Notes: generated by a model from the sequence alone, not told the origin. Positions 1-8,279 are shown, counted from the stretch's first letter. The stretch: DNA of 33,305 nucleotides from Candidatus Omnitrophota bacterium (GCA_018818105.1 JAHISK010000090.1:1-33305); one strand, 5' to 3'. A program made the numbers and translations.

Positions 1-1616
1 AATTTCATAACATACTGTTTCGCTCTTTGTGAAAACTGACTATCAGGATAATCCGAAATTAGTTTAGAAAATAAGTCTTTTGCCTTATCATAATTTTTTA
101 AATATTGATAATATATAAGTCCAGCATTGAATCTTGCTTCCAATGCTTTACTACTCTGAGGAAAAGCAGTAAAAATATGTTCATAAAGGCTTAATGCCTG
201 TTCTTTCCTAAACTGCTCATCTTTTCTACGACTGGCAAAATCTTTACCGCTATCTAAATTTCGAGCTTTATTAAATAAATTATATATAATACCCAACTCA
301 GCAGTCACCTCGCCACTGGTCTCAATTTTTTCTTCATGAACTTGCTTTTTGCTTACCATTTTTTTCTCTTCCATCGAACGTAATATTTTAGGAGTTATAA
401 ATACAGCCAACTCTTTCTGTTCAGCATCTCGCTCACTTCTGGAAAAAAGCAGCCCAATTAAAGGAAGCTTGCCTAAAATAGGAACTCTTTCTCTACTGCT
501 GTTATCCTGCTGCTTAATTAACCCTCCAATAACCAACGTTTCGCCCTCTTTTACTCGAACAGTCGTATCAGCCTCTCTGGTAGTAATACGCGGCCCTGCG
601 TCTAAGGCTTCTGATAAAGAAGATACTTCTGGATGCACACGCATAGTAATATAGCCATCATCATTTATCTGAGGCGTTACTTTTAAATTTGTTCCAATAT
701 CAACAAACTTAGTAGTTTCAGTGGTTCCGGTTGTTGTCTGCGTTCGCTCTTTATAGGGAAACCGCTCACCAATAACAATTCTCGCTTCCTGTCCGTTTAT
801 AACCGCTATAGACGGCGCCGCTAAAAGACTGGCTTTCCCATCACGAATTAAAGCATCAATGGTCGCGTTAATACTAACATCTTTTATCGTATAAGCATCC
901 ACTGTTAACTGACCACCGCTTAAAGTGCCAGATTGACCATCCATAGTAATAGTATTTTGTCCTTCATTATAATCCACGCTCCAGGTAATCCCTATATTAT
1001 GAAGATCTGTAGTTGTTATATCTATAATTTTAGCTTCTATCAAAACCTGTTTAGGCTGGGCATCAATCTTTGAAAGCAACTCTTTAACTCTTATAATATT
1101 TGCCGGATAATCAGTCATAATAAGGCTATTTGCCACATCATCAACTTTTAAATCACCTTTGGAAGAAACAACTTCCCTCAACATCCCTTGAGCAGCGGAA
1201 GCCCTAACATATTTTAGAAATAATACTTCGCTGGTTAAATCTATTACTTCCTGATCTCCCAGCGACACATAAATAATTCCCTCTCTTATGCTATAAACTA
1301 ATCCATTTATTGAAAGAATCGCCCCTAAAGCTTTATCTACCGTTACGTCTTTCAAGCTAATAGTTACTTTTCCTTTTACATCCGGACTCGTCACAATATT
1401 TAACTTATATGTCCATGACAAAGAGCGCAGTACGGTTGTAATATCTATATCTTTATAATCAAGATTTATTTTAACCGCTAATTTATCATCGAATAATTCT
1501 TTATCGCTCTTTCCAGAAGAAAGAACCTCCTCCCACTGCTGCTCTTCCTGAGCAAAAACTTGCCCCCCACACATAAACACAACAGTTACCACTATCCCTA
1601 CAATTATCTTACCCAT
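1..1616 (-). CDS. pilQ: Secretin (PilQ/GspD-like) with C-terminal TPR-like tail; 3' end truncated by window edge
   Basis: My translation from ATG at 1616: MGKIIVGIVVTVVFMCGGQVFAQEEQ (signal peptide), STN/N1-like region (INLDYKDIDITTVLRSLSWTYKLNIVTSPDVKGKVTISL), secretin core (VLIEAKIIDITTTDLHNIGITW, LLAAPSIAVINGQEARIVIGERFPY, GETLVIGGLIKQQDNSSRERVPILGKLPLIGLLFSRSERDAEQKELAVFITPKIL), then a TPR-like tail open to base 1. Absent from the ORF track because it runs off the edge. Confidence 0.93.
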   Translation of the reverse strand, partial: MGKIIVGIVVTVVFMCGGQVFAQEEQQWEEVLSSGKSDKELFDDKLAVKINLDYKDIDITTVLRSLSWTYKLNIVTSPDVKGKVTISLKDVTVDKALGAILSINGLVYSIREGIIYVSLGDQEVIDLTSEVLFLKYVRASAAQGMLREVVSSKGDLKVDDVANSLIMTDYPANIIRVKELLSKIDAQPKQVLIEAKIIDITTTDLHNIGITWSVDYNEGQNTITMDGQSGTLSGGQLTVDAYTIKDVSINATIDALIRDGKASLLAAPSIAVINGQEARIVIGERFPYKERTQTTTGTTETTKFVDIGTNLKVTPQINDDGYITMRVHPEVSSLSEALDAGPRITTREADTTVRVKEGETLVIGGLIKQQDNSSRERVPILGKLPLIGLLFSRSERDAEQKELAVFITPKILRSMEEKKMVSKKQVHEEKIETSGEVTAELGIIYNLFNKARNLDSGKDFASRRKDEQFRKEQALSLYEHIFTAFPQSSKALEARFNAGLIYYQYLKNYDKAKDLFSKLISDYPDSQFSQRAKQYVMK

Positions 1617-1640
1617 CGATTATCATTTTAAATTTACCAT

Positions 1641-1770
1641 GGCGCTGTTGCGAAATACCCCAAAAGTGTCATCCCTGCGAAAGCGGGGATACAAAACATT
1701 AATGGAATCAATGGATTCTGGATTCCCGCTTTCGCAGGAATGACAGAAAACGTTATTTCGCAACAGCGCC
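1641..1770. mobile_element. MITE-like non-autonomous element, 130 bp
   Basis: Perfect 17-bp terminal inverted repeats GGCGCTGTTGCGAAATA (1641-1657) / TATTTCGCAACAGCGCC (1754-1770); flanking direct repeat ACCAT (1636-1640 and 1771-1775); internal inverted arms GTCATCCCTGCGAAAGCGGGGAT (1668-1690) / ATTCCCGCTTTCGCAGGAATGAC (1722-1744); no coding capacity. Confidence 0.9.
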
Positions 1771-1784
1771 ACCATTTATCAATT

Positions 1785-1823
1785 TCCGCCAAAGGCGGAT
1801 CAGCCTTTAACTAATGTGGCTGA
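1785..1823. repeat. 39-bp insert made of two short hairpins, interrupting a heptad array
   Basis: TCCGCCaaaGGCGGA + TCAGCCtttaactaatgtGGCTGA; sits inside ATT^AGCA relative to the intact sister array at 31439-31445. Confidence 0.6.
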
Positions 1824-1883
1824 AGCATTTTAAATTTTTAAACATTAATTCTTCCAAGCACTATCCTCTATATTCTTCTCTTC

Positions 1884-1918
1884 ACTAAATACTATATACT
1901 AACGACTAAACACTATTC
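1884..1918. repeat. Heptad array ACTANNN x5
   Basis: ACTAAAT ACTATAT ACTAACG ACTAAAC ACTATTC, contiguous, ending at the stop codon of the PilO-PilP CDS. Confidence 0.85.
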
Positions 1919-2775
1919 TATCTTTCCACATAAAGAACATGCTCTTCTACTCCGTCAATAACAATAACCTTATCTGCTAATATTTCTTTAACCCGATATT
2001 CTGCTACCTCATCTCCCTCTTTAATAACTTCGCCATTGATAATAGCTGTTGGTAGCTTTGAGTCATAAGTTATACCTTCCAACTTTAACTTTGACTTTCG
2101 AATAGGCGTTACAGGCTTAGTCTTTGACACAAATATATCTCTCATTTGAGATGACACCTCGGTTACCTCTTTAGCCTTCATTAATTCAGAAAAAGTAATA
2201 TCCCCTAAAAGGCTTGTCAACACTATCCGAACCGGAGTAGCAGTACCTCTGCCAGACTTCGCGTTTACCTGAGAAATCTCTAATGCTTCTACCTTTAAAA
2301 ACGGAGATATTGTTTCCAATTTTCTTATATAGTTTATTGTATCCTGATAAGACGCGTTAAACTTTAACTCTACATATATACGAGAATAATTTTCTCCATC
2401 ATCTATCTTTTTACGAATAGAAATTAATTTAAATCCTTTTGCTAACCGCGTTAATTCTCCAATTAAACTCGGAACACTTTTCTTCGCCGGGACCTGATTC
2501 TCCCATGCCGCAATCACGCCAAGAGTGCTGTTGAATTCATCATTTAAGCTTCGTAAATCACGTTTTTGTTCATCTATCCGCGGAAACTTAGCCTCTATTT
2601 CAAATATCCTTGCTTTTAATTTCTCATTCTGAAGCTGATAAGTAGCGATATTCTTAACTACTGGTTTATACAAAATGTTATAATACCCACTTATTATTAT
2701 CACACATATAAATACAATTAAAAATCCTTTTTCGCTTTTTTTTAGCTTTTTAAAATTTAATAAATTATTTGTCAT
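1918..2775 (-). CDS. PilO-PilP fusion (T4P/T2SS alignment-complex protein)
   Basis: N-terminal TM then PilO-like coiled-coil/ferredoxin-like region; C-terminal PilP/GspC-like domain (LKLEGITYDSKLPTAIINGEVIKEGDEVAEYRVKEILADKVIVIDG). The track ORF extends to 2850, but residues 1-25 are translated from an intergenic repeat; MTNNLLNF at 2775 is the likelier start. Confidence 0.85.
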   Translation of the reverse strand: MTNNLLNFKKLKKSEKGFLIVFICVIIISGYYNILYKPVVKNIATYQLQNEKLKARIFEIEAKFPRIDEQKRDLRSLNDEFNSTLGVIAAWENQVPAKKSVPSLIGELTRLAKGFKLISIRKKIDDGENYSRIYVELKFNASYQDTINYIRKLETISPFLKVEALEISQVNAKSGRGTATPVRIVLTSLLGDITFSELMKAKEVTEVSSQMRDIFVSKTKPVTPIRKSKLKLEGITYDSKLPTAIINGEVIKEGDEVAEYRVKEILADKVIVIDGVEEHVLYVER

Positions 2776-2803
2776 ACCTATCTTTACTTCTGGTTCCGCC
2801 AAA

Positions 2804-2951
2804 AATTCCAAATAACAATTTCCAAATCCCAAATAAATCTCAATATACAATGATCAAAATTACAAACAATACGAAAACATTGATGTTTTGGTCATTTGAA
2901 AATTGGAATTTGGAACTTATTTGTTATTTGGTGCTTGTAATTTGTTATTTT
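2804..2951. repeat. Inverted heptad element, family A copy 1
   Basis: Left arm AATTCCA AATAACA ATTTCCA AATCCCA AATAAAT CTCAATA...; right arm TCATTTG AAAATTG GAATTTG (GAAC) TTATTTG TTATTTG GTGCTTG TAATTTG TTATTTT. Confidence 0.85.
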
Positions 2952-4872
2952 TATATAAATTTTGTAATCCCTCCCCCTCATCAAATTCCTTATCAGTACT
3001 TTCACCAGCCACAACAGAAACAATTTCAAACTTATAAATCTCAGCAGCCGGTTCTTTCTGCGTATAACTGAAATCAGCGCTTATAAAAAATGATGATTCT
3101 TTTATACTAGCTATTAATTGAGATATTAAACTCGTGTTAGTTGTAGACCCTGTTAACGTTACTTCGTTATCTTCATATTTTAACTCCGTAATCCAAATTT
3201 CTTCCGGTAGAAGCCGCGCAATTTCTCCTAATACCGCGGAAAATTCGTCAGGTCTTCTTACCCCATCTTTAAGAAGACGAACTCTGGAATCCAATAAATT
3301 TTTGGTTCCCATAATCTCCGCTTTTTCTTTAGATAACTCCAGCTCCATTCGCTGCAAAACTCCAAGCCTAGCTTTAATTTCTTTAACTTGCCGCGTGTAA
3401 AAAGACATCTTTGATTTATAAAAAGCGGCCTTTCCTATTTGAACGCCTAAAAACCCGACCCCAATCAAACCAACCAAAATACCGGCTAAAACCGTCTTCT
3501 TTTTTAAAGATTGAAAACAAAACTGAGCGAATTCGCTTCTTTTCTGAACTAATAAACTAATACGCTGCGACGTATCTATCCCTTGCCCCGCGGCTAATGC
3601 TGTACACACCGTAAAATTCACTCCCATATTTATAAAACGATTTCTTAAAGACTCACCTATATTCATGAGGCTGAATATTTTAAAAGGATTATACGGTTCA
3701 ACAGAAACACCTAACCTTGCGGTTAAAAACTGAACCAAATTTTTAAGATTTGCCCCTCCACCACAAAGAACTACCCGGTCAAATTTAGTAATTTGAGACT
3801 GCGTTACTTGATAAGAAAAATATTTAAAGGAGTGTTCTATATCTACTACTAAATTCTCTAAAAGAGAAATAAGACCATAATATACTTTTTTTGATTTATC
3901 ATTTGTTTCTTCAACCTCCTCTCCCGCTTCGAAAAAAGGAGTAATTTTTTTATCTGGCGCCCAAAAAATAAGACCGTACTTACTCATTAACTCTTTGGCT
4001 TGACCCACCTCCACACCACAATGAACCGCGACAGTTTCCGTCATTTTTTTAGAAGTTAGCGATAAACTCCTGGCAAAATTTAACTTTGTGCCCTTTTCTA
4101 TACCAATAAAACTCTCTTCCTCTCCAATATCTAACCACAAAATAACTTCATTATTCTTTACCGTTTCTAGTCCTGCTTTTTTCGAAAATTTATTCAAATT
4201 AATTAAACTTAGAGCTGGTACTTCTATACTTATAGGCCGAAGACCTACGCTATCAAATAAAGAAATCCACTTCTTTATCGTTTCCCGCAAAACACAAATA
4301 ATTATAATCTTACACTGAGATTGCCTTCCTAATACCATACCTCCATCATCCAACCTAATAAATCTAAAAAAGACATCATCAGCTCCTACCCCAAATGGTT
4401 TTAACTGCGATACTTTAAATTTTACCGCGGCTGTAAGCTCAAACTCTGACATAGGAGGAAAAACAACGTTAAAAAAAAGGACTTCTTTTGTAAATATAGT
4501 AAGCAAACAATCTCCGCGAACTTTATTACGTTCAATAATTCTTTGAAGAGTCTTTTTTAGGTTAACAACAGAATCATACCGAGGAACAGCATCATATCCT
4601 TCCTGGTCAATACGGGCAATATCTAAGTTTGAGTCTTTTCTCATTGCCATCTGAACTAACTTAATAGAGGACGTACCGATATCAATAGCGGGAGGCAACA
4701 GCATTGATTTAGGAAATGATATTTTCACCTCATTAGACACTACCTTAGGCGGATGCCTAAAATGTGTTAATAAAGTAGAAATCCCTTCCGTTAATATTTT
4801 TTTTCGTTCGAATACTTCTTTTACTATATTTTTAGTACTATTGAGACTGACAAATTTTTTCTCGGGCTCCAT
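2917..4872 (-). CDS. PilM-PilN fusion (actin-like cytoplasmic ATPase fused to bitopic PilN)
   Basis: LLPPAIDIGTSSIKLVQM (PilM), VVLCGGGANLKNLVQFL (actin-fold), TM TVLAGILVGLIGVGFLGVQIG, PilN-like LLPEEIWITELKYEDNEVTLTGSTTNTSLISQLIASIKES. Confidence 0.9.
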   Translation of the reverse strand: MEPEKKFVSLNSTKNIVKEVFERKKILTEGISTLLTHFRHPPKVVSNEVKISFPKSMLLPPAIDIGTSSIKLVQMAMRKDSNLDIARIDQEGYDAVPRYDSVVNLKKTLQRIIERNKVRGDCLLTIFTKEVLFFNVVFPPMSEFELTAAVKFKVSQLKPFGVGADDVFFRFIRLDDGGMVLGRQSQCKIIIICVLRETIKKWISLFDSVGLRPISIEVPALSLINLNKFSKKAGLETVKNNEVILWLDIGEEESFIGIEKGTKLNFARSLSLTSKKMTETVAVHCGVEVGQAKELMSKYGLIFWAPDKKITPFFEAGEEVEETNDKSKKVYYGLISLLENLVVDIEHSFKYFSYQVTQSQITKFDRVVLCGGGANLKNLVQFLTARLGVSVEPYNPFKIFSLMNIGESLRNRFINMGVNFTVCTALAAGQGIDTSQRISLLVQKRSEFAQFCFQSLKKKTVLAGILVGLIGVGFLGVQIGKAAFYKSKMSFYTRQVKEIKARLGVLQRMELELSKEKAEIMGTKNLLDSRVRLLKDGVRRPDEFSAVLGEIARLLPEEIWITELKYEDNEVTLTGSTTNTSLISQLIASIKESSFFISADFSYTQKEPAAEIYKFEIVSVVAGESTDKEFDEGEGLQNLYKNNKLQAPNNK

Positions 4873-5743
4873 TTCTTTTTACCTTTTTTTCGGACGCGGT
4901 TAATAAAACTACCTCTAGCGCTAAAGAAAAATAGTCGGTAGCACCATCTGAATCTGGAGCATAATCAAATATAGACCTCTTAAACGCAACAGCTTCAGAT
5001 AAAGACGCGTCTAAACGAATAACCGTCTTAAAAACTTTATCTTGGAAGTAATCCCGTATCTGGCTAAGAATATCTTGAGTAACTTTCCCTCGATTATCAA
5101 ACAAAGTAGGTAAAATTCCTAAAATTTGCAAATCAAGATTAAGTCGATCTTTTATTACTCTCAGTGTAGCAAAGAGATCTTTCATTCCTTCTAAAGAAAA
5201 ATAATGAGCCTGAATAGGAACAAGCACAGAATTCGCCGCGACTAACCCATTTATAGAAATAAGATTCAACGACGGAGAGCAATCTAATATTATATAATCA
5301 TAATTTTTTTTAGAATTATTCACCATCTTATAGAGCGCTGTCCTTAAAATACCTTCTCGACCTAATAAATCCGCTATCTCTAGTTGCGCGCCATTAAGCG
5401 CTGATGTTGCCGGCGCGATATCTAAATTTTCGAGATATGTTGGAACAATAACATATTCCAACTCGATATTTTTTACGATCACATCGTAAGTTGAACAACT
5501 TATGTTATCTACGCCAATACCTATACCTAAAGAAGCGTGAGCTTGAGCGTCTAAATCTATTAATAAAACTTTAAATTCCTGTCGCGCTAACGCGGCTGAA
5601 AGATTTAACGCTGTTGTAGTTTTGCCACACCCGCCTTTTTGATTTGTAACAGCTATAATCACAGGAAATTGACCACGTTTATATCGTTGAGAATCGTTTT
5701 GGATAAAAATATTTTTTATTTCCTCAAACATAATATGACCCAC
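4838..5743 (-). CDS. ParA/Soj-family ATPase
   Basis: Deviant Walker A VTNQKGGCGKTTTALNLSAAL, DLDAQAHASLGIG, YDYIILDCSPSLNLISING, VLVPIQAHYFSLEGM. 3' end overlaps the PilM-PilN start by 35 nt. Confidence 0.93.
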   Translation of the reverse strand: MGHIMFEEIKNIFIQNDSQRYKRGQFPVIIAVTNQKGGCGKTTTALNLSAALARQEFKVLLIDLDAQAHASLGIGIGVDNISCSTYDVIVKNIELEYVIVPTYLENLDIAPATSALNGAQLEIADLLGREGILRTALYKMVNNSKKNYDYIILDCSPSLNLISINGLVAANSVLVPIQAHYFSLEGMKDLFATLRVIKDRLNLDLQILGILPTLFDNRGKVTQDILSQIRDYFQDKVFKTVIRLDASLSEAVAFKRSIFDYAPDSDGATDYFSLALEVVLLTASEKKVKRNGAREKICQSQ

Positions 5744-6056
5744 ATTTTTTCGTAAGTTATTATTAGCTATTATCTCCTATCTTTTTTTTCGTTCTTGCTC
5801 TTCTTTCCTTTTTGCCAAAATTAACTTTGTAAGGTAATCTTTAAATACACCGTTGACTACTAATGAGGGCTGGAATAAACCATATTTTATATATAGTATA
5901 TATACATATTATAAGATAATGTATATACGAATACAAGAACATATATGTATTTTTTAAATAATTGGTTATAATAAAATCAATCTTTCGGCAGGTCTATGAA
6001 ATAATTATGAGTTCGGAATAAAAATACTTCTATGAACTATTTTATAGTATTTTTCT

Positions 6057-6077
6057 ACGAACTACCAACTACAAACT
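6057..6077. repeat. Heptad array ACNAACT x3
   Basis: ACGAACT ACCAACT ACAAACT, overlapping the stop codon of the TPR CDS (6076). Confidence 0.7.
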
Positions 6078-8166
6078 AATTCTGTTCTCTTTCATTAAAA
6101 ATTGCCTGAGAGATACGGCTAAGGTAATAATTAGTTTCTTCATAATTTGGCAAGATGCGTTTTACTTCTTCAAATTTTTTTAACGAAGATTGATATTTAC
6201 CTCCCTCATACAGAGATACCGCTTGCCGATATAATAATGCCAGGTTACTCGCGGACGAACTTATCCTCTGTAATTTAGATTCAATACGATCAAAATAAAC
6301 TAACGCGATTTTATTATCAGGATGGTATTCAAGTATAGTTTTATATATAGATTTCGCGTCCATATAATGGCCTTGTTCATACAAAATTTCTGCTTCTTTA
6401 AGTAAGGAGCTAAGCCTATCCTCTTGGACTTTCTTTGTAATACGATGAATATAAATGAATGTATCTTTATAATTGGGATAAAACTCCTCTAATTGCTTAA
6501 ATTTTTCTAAAGCTTTTTTATGCTCTCTCCCATTGTATAAAAAACAAGCTTCTTTATATTTACCCTCAGCTGTAGCATCAATCATCTTTTTGTTCTCATC
6601 TTTATCATCTCTATCCTTTTTTAGTTCCACAAAAATAAGTTTAATATACTGCTCGGTTTTTTCATATTTAGGCCAACTTTCATTGACCTCTTTAAATTTA
6701 TTTATCGCGTCTAAATACATTTTTTTCTTATACAATGTAATTGCCTCTTTATAATCGGCTCTAACTTCCTCGGCAAATGCCTGTTCTTGCGCTTTACGAA
6801 TAGCCGCAAGTCCCCTCTGAATATACTTTTCCGTGTTCTTATACTTCGGAACTAAAATTTGCGCTTCTTTAAACTGCTCTAAAGCACCTCTATACTGTTT
6901 CTTTTTATACAACGTAACCGCCTGACAATAAACAAATTGAGCTTTCTCTATCAACTGCCGTCGCTTTTTCTCCCTAACCTTCGCCGGTATACGGTCCAGT
7001 TGAAATAACGCTACTGAATTCTGTGGGTCACGAACCAACACTTTCTGATAAATAATTTCTGCTTCAGTATAGTTTTCTTTTTCCAACACATTCTCAGCCT
7101 CTTTTAATAACAATTGAATTTCATCTCTTTTTATATCTTTATCTATACAATTAAAATAACTGGCAACATCTTTATAAACAGGATACTCTCTAGTTATTTC
7201 TTTAAATTTGTTCAAAGCCATTTGGTAAGACTTCTTCTTATATAGACTAACTGCTTCTTTGTATTTTTTTCCTATTCGTTTTGCCTGTAAATTCTTCTCG
7301 CCTAAATCCTTAACGTTTAAACTATGCTTGCGCTTTTTAATGTTTGAAGGAAGGTTTTCAATGAAGTATCTCGTCTGTTTATAATCAGGAGCTAGACCTT
7401 CTACTTCTTTGAACTTCTCTAAAGCACGGCTGTACTGACTGTCCTGGTATAAACTAACCGCCTGCTTATAAATATTCTGGGTTTGCCTCTCCCTCTCAAA
7501 TTTTTCTTGTTCTTTCATCTTTTCCGGAATTCGTTCCAAATAAAGCAAAGCAACATTATTTTCAGGATCAAGCTCAATAACTTCTTCATAAAAAGATTTC
7601 GCTTCCAAAAACTTACCGTCTTCATATAAACTATAAGCTTCTTTAAGAAATGATTCCGCCTTCTGGGCAGCATCTACGGAAACCTGTTGACACAAAGAAC
7701 TTGCTTCCTCTAACTGTATTTTCTTAAGATTTTTTTTTCCTTCAATATCGGAGGGAATTTTGTCCAGATAATATTTTGTTCTCTTATAATCAAGTAATAT
7801 GTCTTCGACCGCTTTGAATTTTTCTTGAGCTTGTTGATACTGTTTATTATTATACAAACCAAGCCCTTGATGATACAGGATATATACTTGCTGTTCTTTT
7901 TCGTATTCGGCTTTTTCTTTTATCTTTTCAGGAATAAGCTGCAAATAAAACACCGCGATAGCATTTTGGGGTTGTAATTTTACTACTGTTTCATAAACAC
8001 CCTTGGCTTCAACATAGTTTTCCTCTTCATATAATTCATTCGCTTTACGAATTAAAACATCAATATTTTCTGTCCGCCTATCCGTATCTTTACGGCTCTG
8101 GGCAAAACCATTATTTACCCCTAAAAAACATATACTATAAATTAGTATAGCGATTATATATTTCAT
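6076..8166 (-). CDS. Secreted TPR-like repeat protein (about 11 modules of two types)
   Basis: Signal peptide MKYIIAILIYSICFLGVNNGFAQ; repeated modules such as AVSLYKKKQYxxALxKFKEVxxxxPxYKxTxxYI (type B) and AExLYEExNYxEAKxxYExVxxxxPxNxxALxYLxRIPEK (type A). Confidence 0.88.
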   Translation of the reverse strand: MKYIIAILIYSICFLGVNNGFAQSRKDTDRRTENIDVLIRKANELYEEENYVEAKGVYETVVKLQPQNAIAVFYLQLIPEKIKEKAEYEKEQQVYILYHQGLGLYNNKQYQQAQEKFKAVEDILLDYKRTKYYLDKIPSDIEGKKNLKKIQLEEASSLCQQVSVDAAQKAESFLKEAYSLYEDGKFLEAKSFYEEVIELDPENNVALLYLERIPEKMKEQEKFERERQTQNIYKQAVSLYQDSQYSRALEKFKEVEGLAPDYKQTRYFIENLPSNIKKRKHSLNVKDLGEKNLQAKRIGKKYKEAVSLYKKKSYQMALNKFKEITREYPVYKDVASYFNCIDKDIKRDEIQLLLKEAENVLEKENYTEAEIIYQKVLVRDPQNSVALFQLDRIPAKVREKKRRQLIEKAQFVYCQAVTLYKKKQYRGALEQFKEAQILVPKYKNTEKYIQRGLAAIRKAQEQAFAEEVRADYKEAITLYKKKMYLDAINKFKEVNESWPKYEKTEQYIKLIFVELKKDRDDKDENKKMIDATAEGKYKEACFLYNGREHKKALEKFKQLEEFYPNYKDTFIYIHRITKKVQEDRLSSLLKEAEILYEQGHYMDAKSIYKTILEYHPDNKIALVYFDRIESKLQRISSSASNLALLYRQAVSLYEGGKYQSSLKKFEEVKRILPNYEETNYYLSRISQAIFNEREQN

Positions 8167-8172
8167 TTTTTA

Positions 8173-8277
8173 AGTTAGTAGTTATGAGTTCGTAGTTCAT
8201 AGATAAGAAAGATTTACGAACTATTTCATATTCTCTTTCTACGAACTATGAACTATCAGCAAAGCGTACTACGAACT
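8173..8277. repeat. Inverted heptad element (AGTTNNN / ANGAACT)
   Basis: Left AGTTAGT AGTTATG AGTTCGT AGTTCAT AGATAAG (8173-8207); right ACGAACT ATGAACT (8241-8254) and ACGAACT (8271-8277); central ACGAACT (8216-8222). Confidence 0.75.
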
Positions 8278-8279
8278 AA

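Noticed and set aside
349-654. Plus-strand ORFs in the track (e.g. 349-654, 2769-3071, 3134-3400, 9196-9486, 13601-13945, 23602-24036, 28923-29276)
   Set aside because: They are antisense to well-supported minus-strand genes or lie in repeats, and their translations resemble no family I recognise.
4838-5743. CpaE/TadZ (Tad pilus) identity for the ParA-like protein
   Set aside because: No receiver-like N-domain, and neighbours are PilM/N/O/P/Q-type rather than Tad genes; retained only as an analogy.
5777-5890. Open minus-strand stretch translating to GLFQPSLVVNGVFKDYLTKLILAKRKEEQERKKR-stop upstream of parA
   Set aside because: Could be a gene remnant, but it has no clear start or recognised family and is short; insufficient evidence.
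5896-5928. AT-rich inverted repeat GTATATATACAT...ATGTATATAC as a promoter/operator
   Set aside because: Composition is so AT-rich that short palindromes are expected by chance; no clear -35/-10 pair identified.
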